Assembly (NCBI GenBank): GCA_013287025.1
Contig: JABDEN010000025.1
Span: 1-21,261 of the forward strand
DNA length: 21,261 nt
Origin: Gammaproteobacteria bacterium
GTDB lineage: Bacteria > Pseudomonadota > Gammaproteobacteria > DSM-16500
Direction of reading: 5' to 3'
A program made the translations under genes and the position numbers. Positions 7,162 to 14,083 of the stretch are shown here, in pieces. Each line of letters begins with the position of its first letter. Positions within the stretch are counted from its first letter, which is position 1. The notes under the pieces are model-generated. The model made no database searches, was not told the DNA's origin, and saw only the letters and a list, made by a program, of their open reading frames with translations.

Positions 7162-7476
7162 TTATTGACCAACACTTAAAACTTCATCACCATCGTTCAA
7201 GCGCGTCATTCTATATCGTTCAAAGTCGGGACTCAATGCTTTTAAGTAACGATCTTCTACATCAATCAGTAATTGCCGAAAAATAGCTATATTGATATTG
7301 GCAAGCTTTGCAATGACATAACTTCGATCTTTAGGCGACTTATCTGGATCAGCAATCAAAATTGTATTTTTAGGAAAAACAGGATCCATCGCCGCATCAT
7401 GGATTTTTACAGCAAATCCATTTTTACCAACACTAGCATCTGTGAAAATTAATGGCCTCAGCTTTGATATCTGAAT
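7162..7476 (-). pseudogene. S24/LexA-like repressor C-terminal domain, detached
   Basis: This open frame, without a good start of its own, encodes the C-terminal half of a CI/LexA-type phage repressor: GKNGFAVKIHDAAMDPVFPK, NTILIADPDKSPKDRSYVIAKL, then FRQLLIDVEDRYLKALSPDF. In active S24 repressors the serine sits in a DSM-x-P motif and the lysine in a TFK-x-L motif; here these read DAAMDP and AIFRQL, so both the Ser and the Lys of the self-cleavage dyad are replaced. The N-terminal DNA-binding half is in another frame upstream (7433-7846), joined through a piece of a different gene. An ATG at 7389 could start a shorter product, but the S24 homology begins before it. Confidence 0.7.
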
Positions 7477-7846
7477 TTAAAAGACAGAAAAAATCATAAT
7501 AATGTCTTGATATTCTCAGCGGTAATTTTTTATCATGCGGAAGATGCGCATATTGATGAAGAATTGTCGCCTTTTCCCAAAAGGTGCGTTTTGCATCGAG
7601 AACCTTAACCCACACGTCAGGTTCTGTGACTTTCTCTTTAAGCGTAGTCTTCGCGGGTAAATTAAGTACCTTTGCTATGCGTTTTAACATCGAGTAATCA
7701 GGCGTATGCCGCCCCTTTTCATAATGATTCATACGAGCACTAGCTGAAAATTCATCCGTACCAGCAGCAATACCTAATTGCTTCTGGGAAAGCTTAGCAG
7801 CTTTCCGAGCTTCTTTAAGTCTTTTGCATAATGGAGAATCAGTCAC
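7433..7846 (-). CDS. Chimeric ORF: XRE repressor N-terminus fused to AbiEii toxin fragment
   Basis: A 137-residue ORF starting at GTG 7846. Residues 7-65 are a Cro/CI-type helix-turn-helix (KLSQKQLGIAAG, then NHYEKGRHTPDYSMLKRIAK). From about residue 78 the sequence stops resembling a repressor and instead gives the C-terminal signature of AbiEii/AbiGii nucleotidyltransferase toxins: VWVKVLDAKRTFWEKATILH and LPLRISRHYYDFFCLLNSDI (family form: VLxxERTFWEKATILH...RYSRHYYDL). It ends shortly after, and the S24 repressor tail resumes in another frame. The toxin's nucleotide-binding N-terminus is absent. This is best read as recombination debris with possible residual DNA binding. Upstream lies a palindrome that could be its operator. 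Confidence 0.7.
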   Translation of the reverse strand: MTDSPLCKRLKEARKAAKLSQKQLGIAAGTDEFSASARMNHYEKGRHTPDYSMLKRIAKVLNLPAKTTLKEKVTEPDVWVKVLDAKRTFWEKATILHQYAHLPHDKKLPLRISRHYYDFFCLLNSDIKAEAINFHRC

Positions 7847-7873
7847 TGACAGCTCATAAGATTAACTTACAAG

Positions 7874-7888
7874 CTTAGAGAATCTAAG
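7874..7888. promoter_or_regulatory. Operator-like palindrome CTTAGA-GAA-TCTAAG
   Basis: A perfect 6-bp inverted repeat with 3-base centre lies 28 bases upstream of the XRE start codon. A further half-site CTTAGA occurs at 7900-7905, a few bases before the ISAs1 end at 7910, as if a second operator was cut off. Autoregulatory operators at this position are usual for phage-type XRE repressors. Binding is inferred. Confidence 0.45.
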
Positions 7889-7909
7889 TTTTTTGCTTTC
7901 TTAGATACT

Positions 7910-9168
7910 CAGGGCTGTCCCATTAAAAATGTTGAAAATTAACCAAAAATCATAGCATTCATTGAATATTTTTAGTAGTCTCTAGCACTTTTATTTTTCA
8001 CAGGAAATTAGGACTATGCAAAATGATCTTTCAATATCATTTAAGGAACATTTCTCAAAATTAAAAGATCCCCGAATTAATCGAAAAAAACTTTATCCTT
8101 TAATGGAAGTTTTATTTGTGATTTTATGTGGCACGATCTGTGGTGCTGAAAGTTGGCGTGATTTTGTTACTTTCGGAAAAGAGAAACTGGATTTTCTAAC
8201 AAGATACTTTCTTTTTGAAAACGGAATCCCATCAAAAAATACTTTTGCACGCGTGATGGCAAGTATGAACACAGAAGCGTTTAAGACATGTTTTATTCAA
8301 TGGATTCAATCATTGCATATTATTTTGAGAGAAGTTATTGCAATTGATGGAAAAACATTACGTCATAGTTTTGATACAGCAAAAGAAAAATCAGCTATCC
8401 ACATGGTAAGCGCTTTTGCTACAGAAGCACGCTTGGTCTTGGGACAAATTAAAGTATCGGACAAAACAAATGAAATTACAGCCATACCCATGCTGCTAGA
8501 CTTGTTAGAATTAGCTGGGGCTATTATTACGATTGATGCTATGGGCTGTCAAAAAGATATCGCTCAAAAAATTATAGAAAAAAAAGCAGATTACATCCTT
8601 TCTTTAAAAGGGAATCATAGTACCTTACATGAAGACGTTAAGTTATTTTTAGAAACTGAGGCTTTAAAAAAGCAATCAAATAATGCTGTGAGTGATATAT
8701 GTGAATCGATAGATGCTGGCCATGGAAGAATCGAGACACGTAGGTGCTGGGTAAGTGATAAAATAGATTGGCTGGAACAAAAAGTAGAATGGTCTGGCTT
8801 AAATGCTATTGTAATGATTGAAGAGATTCGAGAATTTGGTGAGAAAATAACAAAAGACCGTCGTTTCTTTCTAACAAGTTTGCCAGCGGATGCAAAACTT
8901 ATATCTTCTTCTATTCGAGCACACTGGGGCATTGAAAGTACGCTACATTGGACATTAGATATGACCTTCCGAGAAGATGAGTCGCGAGTTCGCACTGGGA
9001 ATGCAGCAGAAAACATGGCAGTAGTCAGGCACATTTCGCTTAATATGCTTCAAAACGCCAGAAAAACTGAAAAAGACATTAGCATACGTGGCTTACGGAA
9101 AAAAGCTGGATGGGGTAATTCTACGCTGGATAACATAATAAGGCAGAATTTTTAATGGGACAGCCCTG
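7910..9168 (+). mobile_element. ISAs1-family insertion sequence, complete
   Basis: A single transposase gene is bounded by perfect 21-bp inverted repeats, 7910-7930 (starting CAGGGCTGTCCCAT) and 9148-9168. The transposase stop lies inside the right repeat. The element is 1259 bp and appears intact. No target duplication is visible: 7902-7909 reads TAGATACT and 9169-9176 reads TTATTTTT. Its left neighbour is the operator region of the repressor remnant and its right neighbour is the broken antitoxin gene. Confidence 0.92.
8016..9155 (+). CDS. ISAs1-family DDE transposase
   Basis: A 379-residue, full-length transposase of the ISAs1 group. The N-terminal FKEHFSKLKDPR, then LCGTICGAESWRDFVTFGKEK, GIPSKNTFARVMASM, the first catalytic Asp in AIDGKTLR, a second in ITIDAMGCQKDIAQKII, and the final Glu region HWGIESTLHWTLDMTFREDESR all match the family. 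The N-terminal half is the H_repeat-associated domain also seen in Rhs-linked H-repeat ORFs. The ATG is preceded by an AGGAAATTAGGA purine stretch. No frameshift or missing catalytic residue is visible, so it is probably functional. Confidence 0.95.
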   Translation: MQNDLSISFKEHFSKLKDPRINRKKLYPLMEVLFVILCGTICGAESWRDFVTFGKEKLDFLTRYFLFENGIPSKNTFARVMASMNTEAFKTCFIQWIQSLHIILREVIAIDGKTLRHSFDTAKEKSAIHMVSAFATEARLVLGQIKVSDKTNEITAIPMLLDLLELAGAIITIDAMGCQKDIAQKIIEKKADYILSLKGNHSTLHEDVKLFLETEALKKQSNNAVSDICESIDAGHGRIETRRCWVSDKIDWLEQKVEWSGLNAIVMIEEIREFGEKITKDRRFFLTSLPADAKLISSSIRAHWGIESTLHWTLDMTFREDESRVRTGNAAENMAVVRHISLNMLQNARKTEKDISIRGLRKKAGWGNSTLDNIIRQNF

Positions 9169-9602
9169 TTATTTTTGCAGGAATTTATTGCTTCTAATTC
9201 TTCAGGTGCATTCTGTTCCAATAAAAATCCGAGTCGTTTAAATACCGCACCATTAGCAAGCTTTTTAGCATAGTCAATTAACAGAGGTGTATTTTTATAT
9301 TCTGATTTAAGATAATTTTTAAACATGTCTAACACACTGCGAACACCACCGGCAAATGCAGGGTTAACAAGAAAATCCAGAATAGTACGGGATGGATCAG
9401 AAATAAAAATTTTAACTTGTCCTCGCCATAAAACCTTAAAACCAAACATTGTAGCCTCGGATATTGTATGTATCAAAAATTCCGATTTTCTTATCACTGG
9501 ACGATGATTTTTTAATTTTCTAGTAGTAAAAACAGAAACAGTGCGAAATATTTGCTCTGTTAACCCCCAATGCTCCGCAGCACTCCAGCCACCGTCTTCG
9601 AG
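9169..9602 (-). pseudogene. AbiEi-type antitoxin remnant (type IV toxin-antitoxin)
   Basis: The minus-strand frame from 9602 down to the ISAs1 border reads EDGGWSAAEHWGLTEQIFR, then VSVFTTRKLKN, VKIFISDPSRTILDFLVNP, AFAGGVRSVLDMFKNYL and NGAVFKRLGFLLEQ, which is the body and C-terminal part of AbiEi antitoxins. A stop (9603-9605) closes the frame upstream and the N-terminal winged helix is missing; the C-terminus is cut by ISAs1 at 9168. In intact systems AbiEi represses its operon and neutralises the AbiEii nucleotidyltransferase. A fragment of an AbiEii gene in the same orientation lies on the other side of the IS (about 7450-7640), so an abiE operon once existed here. The ATG at 9497 could yield only a meaningless internal piece running into the IS. 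Confidence 0.75.
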
Positions 9603-9696
9603 CTACTGAATATACAATCTCTGTTGCAACTGGCAAATGAAACGCTTTTACATTGTATAATCAGGAGACAATCCCTTTTGTTTAGAGAAGACACCA

Positions 9697-10671
9697 TTGA
9701 TTACTCCATTACAATTAGGCAATAAAATTTTTCCTACGAATTTAATTCAAGGGCCTTTGGCTGGCGTGAGCTCCGCGCCCTTTCGGTATTTAACTTGGAT
9801 TTATGGGTCCCCTGCTTTTTCATGTACGGAAATGATTTCTTGTAAAACTTTAATTCACCAATCGAAAAAAGTTTATCAACGCTATATTGCAAAATCGCCT
9901 GAAGAAGGGCCCACTTGCTTTCAGTTATCAACCAATGACCCGAAAGAACTAGCGCTTGCAACGAAAATCGTAACAGACTCTGGTGCTGATTTGGTTGACC
10001 TAAACTGTGGTTGTCCCGTCAAAAAAATTCGTAACAAACATGCCGGTTCATTTTTGTTATCTGATCCAAAAAAGTTATACGCACTTATCATCGCGATGAA
10101 AATGAATACGCATTTACCGGTTTCCATAAAAATTCGAGTGGAAGGCGATTCTACAGATAAATCAAATCTTGCAATTGCTGAAGTTATTAGAGATACCGGC
10201 GCAGATTTTTTAATAGTACATGGTCGTCATTGGTCTGAAAATTATGAAACTTCTTGCAGATATGATCAAATAAAATTTTTTGTGAATGAATTAAAAATTC
10301 CTGTTATTGGAAATGGCGATATAAAATGCGTGGAATCCTTAAAAAAAATGTTTTTAACCGGATGTGCAGGTGTCATGATTGGACGCGCAGGGGTTGGACA
10401 GCCATGGTTAATAAAAAAATTAAACGCAGAAATGAGAGGTCAGAAATTTGTTGAACCCTCACTAAAAGAAATTGGTGAGATTTTTTTAAAACATGCTACT
10501 AGTTTAATTACACTACTAGACAGCGAATTATTAGGAATTTTGCAAGCACGAAAATTCGCAAAATATTATGCAAGAACTTTAAAAACGAAAAATGCATTTG
10601 TTGAAGAAATAAATATTTGTAAAAATTATAATGCTTTACAAACGATAGTTAATAATTTTTTTGAAGTATAG
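9697..10671 (+). CDS. dus: tRNA-dihydrouridine synthase
   Basis: A 324-residue flavin enzyme that reduces uridine in the tRNA D-loop. The TIM-barrel motifs are present in order: LIQGPLAGVSSAPFR (FMN contacts, 16-30), FQLSTNDP (75-82), DLNCGCPVKKIRNKHAGSFL with the catalytic Cys at 106, IKIRVEGD, LIVHGRHWSENY, PVIGNGDI and GVMIGRAGVGQPWL (FMN phosphate). The last third is the helical tRNA-binding domain. The length fits DusB/DusC. The start is TTG (9697) with AGAGAAG about 7 bases upstream, giving MITPLQLG; no better ATG is in frame. Which subclass (DusB or DusC) is not decided here. Confidence 0.92.
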   Translation: MITPLQLGNKIFPTNLIQGPLAGVSSAPFRYLTWIYGSPAFSCTEMISCKTLIHQSKKVYQRYIAKSPEEGPTCFQLSTNDPKELALATKIVTDSGADLVDLNCGCPVKKIRNKHAGSFLLSDPKKLYALIIAMKMNTHLPVSIKIRVEGDSTDKSNLAIAEVIRDTGADFLIVHGRHWSENYETSCRYDQIKFFVNELKIPVIGNGDIKCVESLKKMFLTGCAGVMIGRAGVGQPWLIKKLNAEMRGQKFVEPSLKEIGEIFLKHATSLITLLDSELLGILQARKFAKYYARTLKTKNAFVEEINICKNYNALQTIVNNFFEV

Positions 10672-10779
10672 ATGTAATGATTACTGTTTTTAGTAATAAA
10701 TTGGTGGATTACGTCGTAAAAAAACAGGACTTTTTCACCCTACAAATGGTATGATATTCCGATCTAGCAAGGAGCTACT

Positions 10780-11157
10780 GTGTTAAATATCTTATTAATT
10801 TTTATTGGTTCAGGATGCGGCGGGATTCTGCGTTATTGGATATTCTCATTTGCAGAAGACTCCTTAGGACGTCATTTTCCGTATGGCACCCTTTTTATTA
10901 ATGTGAGCGGATGTTTTTTAATGGGATTTCTATTTATTCTCTTACTAAAAAGAATGGATAATACGGGATCATTACTCAGTGCTTTTTTACTCATCGGTTT
11001 TTTAGGCGGATATACGACTTTTTCTACCTTTTCTATTGAGACTTTCAAACTTTTTGAAAATGGGGATTTTTTAACTGGATTTATCAATATTTTATTGAGT
11101 ATTACGCTTTGTATTTTTGGGACCTGGTTTGGAATCATTGCCGCAAAACACTTATAA
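10780..11157 (+). CDS. crcB: Fluoride ion channel CrcB/FluC
   Basis: A 125-residue membrane protein with four hydrophobic segments. Diagnostic motifs are GSGCGGILRYW at the N-terminus, GTLFINVSGCFLMG with the conserved Asn, and GFLGGYTTFSTFSIET with the Phe/Thr residues lining the fluoride path. FluC works as a dual-topology dimer that exports fluoride and protects enolase and pyrophosphatase. The start is GTG at 10780 with AAGGAG 6 bases upstream. No fluoride riboswitch consensus is visible in the 108-base leader; a TATGAT -10-like box lies around 10751. It ends 10 bases before the convergent kinase gene. Confidence 0.93.
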   Translation: MLNILLIFIGSGCGGILRYWIFSFAEDSLGRHFPYGTLFINVSGCFLMGFLFILLLKRMDNTGSLLSAFLLIGFLGGYTTFSTFSIETFKLFENGDFLTGFINILLSITLCIFGTWFGIIAAKHL

Positions 11158-11167
11158 AATAGAACTA

Positions 11168-12466
11168 TTATCCCTTTCCTACATTCATCCTAACCGGTAT
11201 ATCTGATTTCTTTTCTTCTTCTTTAATAAACGCATCCAATCTTTCCGAATCACTTTTATGTTTTGTAAAAAAAGCCCAGCGGGAAGGTTTTTTCTGAACT
11301 TTCTTTTTCGTTTCTAAAAATCTTTCTAAGCCATTACGCATGATTTTATAAAATTGAATAGTTTCATCGATCGAAGGTCGAGAGCGCGGATCAGTGTGTA
11401 CCATTAAATTAAGAAAATTAGTCATTTTCTTTAAATATAAATCCTTGGCTTTACTATCCATATCAATCCCTTTCAACATATTTTCAAGACCACTCCTATT
11501 AAATTCAGCTTTTACTTCCGCTTTATTTTGTTCGTCAATATTCGTCTCGCTTTGTCTTGCAGCAATTTTATTTTGATAAACATTTTCGGCACCCAACATT
11601 GCCATCAAATCTGGGCCGATAGAAAATATATCCGTTGTCTCACTGAAACGATTTTCTAAAACTTCAGGAGCAATATGCCCAGGCGTTCCGGCTGAAGTTA
11701 ATGTCGCAATTGATTTACTTCTTACATTTCCAAAATCCGTTAAGTAAGGTTTAATTGGATCGGAATATACATCGATAAGAATATTATTTGCTGTTAAATC
11801 TCCGTGAGATATACCTATCGAATTTAAAGATTTGACACTATCCAATATATCTAAAATAAAATCTAATTTTTTTAATAACGGTAATTCTTTAATGGCAGGA
11901 GATATTCTCTGATTATACATTAAAGGTTCATCCGGTAATCGTTTCGTAATAAGAAAAATTTTATGAAGATTTTCATCATAAACAATTGGCTGCGTTTCCA
12001 TAGGCGAAAAAATTCGATTTATATTTTCCTCTAATTTCATTTGATCCACAGATACTTTTTTATCATCTACTATTTTTACTGCAACCGGAAGAAATTTAAG
12101 ATTTTTGATTTTATCTATTTCTTCCATTTCTATTTTCCACCCTTTAACCACAACACCAGACGTTCCTCTTCCTAATAATTCTTTTCGTCTCACTTCATTA
12201 TAATTTTCATCTTCGAGAGTATTTTCTTTAGGATAACTAAAAATATAGTAACTTGTTATTTCATCTATATCATCGTCGAAATCTGCCGCTGTTTTTAGAT
12301 CTTTTTCCGAATCTTTTTCAAACTCTACACTCACTTTTAAAATAACGTAATTATCATCGCACCGAATAAAACGACTCATCGGAGATTCAACTATTTTCCG
12401 AAGAACATTCTCCCTCAAAATTTTCGGCGCATCATTTTTAAATTCAGAAAAGCTCATTTCATACAC
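11168..12466 (-). CDS. Eukaryote-like Ser/Thr protein kinase with HGD loop
   Basis: A 432-residue soluble protein. An N-terminal region of about 90 residues of unknown type precedes a protein kinase fold: glycine loop GRGTSGVV (99-106), VAVK with Lys131, catalytic loop HGDLTANNIL (221-230), DFG (244-246), a TSAGTPGHIAPE activation/APE segment (258-268) and TDIFSIG (278-284). All catalytic residues are kept, but the usual HRD is HGD, seen in several bacterial and atypical kinases. There is no transmembrane or PASTA region, so it is not a cell-wall-sensing PknB type. The basic tail (KKKVQKKPSRWAFFTKHKSD) and soluble form would suit a secreted effector in a host-associated bacterium; this is inference. 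A GAGAGGGGTG ribosome site precedes the first ATG. Confidence 0.85.
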   Translation of the reverse strand: MYEMSFSEFKNDAPKILRENVLRKIVESPMSRFIRCDDNYVILKVSVEFEKDSEKDLKTAADFDDDIDEITSYYIFSYPKENTLEDENYNEVRRKELLGRGTSGVVVKGWKIEMEEIDKIKNLKFLPVAVKIVDDKKVSVDQMKLEENINRIFSPMETQPIVYDENLHKIFLITKRLPDEPLMYNQRISPAIKELPLLKKLDFILDILDSVKSLNSIGISHGDLTANNILIDVYSDPIKPYLTDFGNVRSKSIATLTSAGTPGHIAPEVLENRFSETTDIFSIGPDLMAMLGAENVYQNKIAARQSETNIDEQNKAEVKAEFNRSGLENMLKGIDMDSKAKDLYLKKMTNFLNLMVHTDPRSRPSIDETIQFYKIMRNGLERFLETKKKVQKKPSRWAFFTKHKSDSERLDAFIKEEEKKSDIPVRMNVGKG

Positions 12467-12644
12467 CCCTCTCTTATATATTATATAACTTATACAGTTA
12501 GTTATTTTTTTAATACAATCAATGAAATAACTGATAATTATAGAAAAGACGCCAGAAAAACCTCGTATTTTGAAACAGATAGTTTAAAATTTTAGACAGT
12601 TACCGCATAATAAAACACTTCATATTGCCAAGGATGGGTTAATC

Positions 12645-13223
12645 ATGTTTCGACTAGGAATATTCAAACAACTCACTTCATACAGCGATAATACTATTGA
12701 CTGGACTCGCACGGGGGAATTGTTACTGTCCTATAAACATAAATATTCTTCACGTGAAATTTTAATACGTGGATCGATTATATGTACCACTGCCGCATTT
12801 TCATTTTTAGGTTATTCGCTGAATGATCCAGACGAAACACATTGTTCCAATATAACCTTGGGACTCATGTCAGGATTTTTAGGATTTGTCATTTCACATG
12901 GGATAGCCATTATTCCGATCGTTAAAAAACGCGAAAACATGCGAGCAGAATGTGAAATTTTAAAAGAAAAAATTATTGAGAAATCTCAAGAATTGTCTTT
13001 ACCACAAAATAATATCAACGCTTTATTGAAAATCATTTCGGAAATAACGTTAGAGGATGATCACCGTGCGAATGCCTCACAAACATGGGGACATCGAAAA
13101 AAATTGTTGAATAACTTATACGAATGTTTACAAGAAAATAACTTTTTGTTTTTAAATCCAGAAGATTTTAATTTAATGTTAGAGTATTTAGAAATACACA
13201 CGCTTCGGAAAAGAATGCCGTAA
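12645..13223 (+). CDS. Hypothetical protein with two predicted membrane segments
   Basis: A 192-residue protein. Residues about 42-62 (ILIRGSIICTTAAFSFLGYS) and 75-95 (LGLMSGFLGFVISHGIAIIP) are hydrophobic and likely form a membrane hairpin. The remainder is charged and helical (coiled KKRENMRAECEILKEKIIEK region, then a Leu-rich C-terminus). Ribosome site AAGGATGG before ATG 12645. It diverges from the kinase gene across about 180 bases of very AT-rich DNA. I do not recognise a family. The membrane hairpin plus coil layout is common among host-targeted proteins of intracellular bacteria, but nothing here proves export. Confidence 0.6.
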   Translation: MFRLGIFKQLTSYSDNTIDWTRTGELLLSYKHKYSSREILIRGSIICTTAAFSFLGYSLNDPDETHCSNITLGLMSGFLGFVISHGIAIIPIVKKRENMRAECEILKEKIIEKSQELSLPQNNINALLKIISEITLEDDHRANASQTWGHRKKLLNNLYECLQENNFLFLNPEDFNLMLEYLEIHTLRKRMP

Positions 13224-13274
13224 CACTGTTGCAGATTTCTTCATAACCCGTCGGACCTAGGCTCGTCCTGCTAA

Positions 13275-13326
13275 GATCCAGAGCAACATCGTAGGACTTT
13301 CTGGATCCCGCGAATAAATCGCGGGA
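13275..13326. repeat. REP-like palindromic element, copy 1
   Basis: The core stem TCCCGCGA (13306-13313) / TCGCGGGA (13319-13326) has a 5-base loop and is followed by CGACG. An outer inverted repeat GATCCAG (13275-13281) / CTGGATC (13301-13307) abuts it. The core TCCCGCGA-N5-TCGCGGGACGACG recurs at 16798-16822. It is much more GC-rich than its surroundings and lies between convergent genes, the usual place for REP elements. Confidence 0.75.
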
Positions 13327-13427
13327 CGACGAGTTCTTTGACTTGTGTAGAGACCTTTGTTTTTCCAAGGGGGCGTTAAATTTATCTGACACTGGTGAGC
13401 AAATGCCAGCATAACAGCACTTAAGAT

Positions 13428-13946
13428 TCACTGTTTTAATTTTTTTTCAGCAGCCTCTTTAATTCCTAAATTAATTTCGGTAAATGCCTCATTAATCCAT
13501 TTTTTTAAAGTAAGATTTGTAAAAAAACCAACAGCCCCAGGAATTTTTAACGCAATGTAAGAATTGGTTTTACCATCCTTTAATTCTTCCAGTACTTGAT
13601 AACGTTCGGTAATAGCACCGCCGGATAAAATTCTTTCCCAACCAATAATTTTATTTTTTTCATCAACAATACTAATTCTTTCATGCGATACCGGAAAAAA
13701 ATTTCCAATCATTTTATTTTGGTAAAGCGCTAAAGAAATTGTTTTATTCACTTCTGGAATTCCATCCACATGCGCGGTAATTTTTCCTTTGGAGTAAATA
13801 GTGTAATTTTCAATATCTTTTACAATTTCCCAAACGGTATCAAGCGAGGCGTGAATCAGAACCGGGTTCCCAAAAAAATATTTGGCATGATTGGTGCGTG
13901 ATGACACCCAAGGCATGTGATCCATTGAGACTTGAAAAGATTTCAT
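13428..13946 (-). CDS. SRPBCC (START-like) family protein
   Basis: A 172-residue protein with the helix-grip fold pattern of SRPBCC/polyketide-cyclase-like proteins: an N-terminal strand followed by ASLDTVWEIVKDIENYTIYSKG (the first helix pair), a curved set of strands including ISIVDEKNKIIGWERIL and TNSYIALKIPG, and a long amphipathic C-terminal helix (LKKWINEAFTEINLGIKEAAEKKLKQ). These proteins bind hydrophobic ligands in the cavity under that helix; the ligand here is unknown. Start ATG 13946 has AAGGAA 6 bases upstream. A 12-bp palindrome CTTCCTAGGAAG (13964-13975) sits just upstream and could be an operator. Confidence 0.75.
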   Translation of the reverse strand: MKSFQVSMDHMPWVSSRTNHAKYFFGNPVLIHASLDTVWEIVKDIENYTIYSKGKITAHVDGIPEVNKTISLALYQNKMIGNFFPVSHERISIVDEKNKIIGWERILSGGAITERYQVLEELKDGKTNSYIALKIPGAVGFFTNLTLKKWINEAFTEINLGIKEAAEKKLKQ

Positions 13947-13963
13947 ATCATTTCCTTAAGATG

Positions 13964-13975
13964 CTTCCTAGGAAG
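13964..13975. promoter_or_regulatory. 12-bp palindrome upstream of SRPBCC gene
   Basis: CTTCCTAGGAAG is perfectly self-complementary and lies 18 bases upstream of the SRPBCC start codon, between it and the divergent cellulase gene. Perfect 12-mers are uncommon by chance in AT-rich DNA, but no regulator is identified. Confidence 0.3.
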
Positions 13976-14083
13976 GCATATTATATCGATAAGATTTTTA
14001 TCTTTCTATTTCTATTTAGTATTGCCGAAAGAGAGTTGAATGCGTATGATCTTTCTAAATTATAGTGCAAAGGATTTACTATT

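Noticed and set aside
8615..9034. Minus-strand 139-codon ORF inside the transposase gene
   Set aside because: It is a shadow of the ISAs1 transposase reading frame with no homology-like features of its own.
7902..9176. ISAs1 target-site duplication
   Set aside because: The 8-10 bases on either side of the perfect inverted repeats do not match.
9093..9497. 134-codon ORF taken as a whole gene
   Set aside because: Its C-terminus is ISAs1 sequence and its AbiEi homology extends upstream of its ATG, so it is part of a pseudogene.
10680..10697. ATTACT-GTTTTT-AGTAAT hairpin as terminator of dus
   Set aside because: Only six weak A/T-rich pairs with no T-run after it; not convincing.
10672..10779. 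Fluoride riboswitch upstream of crcB
   Set aside because: The leader is 108 bases but the conserved elements of the crcB motif and its pseudoknot were not found.
13168..13431. Minus-strand 87-codon ORF
   Set aside because: It translates the REP-like palindrome and the end of the plus-strand gene; no ribosome site or protein-like pattern.
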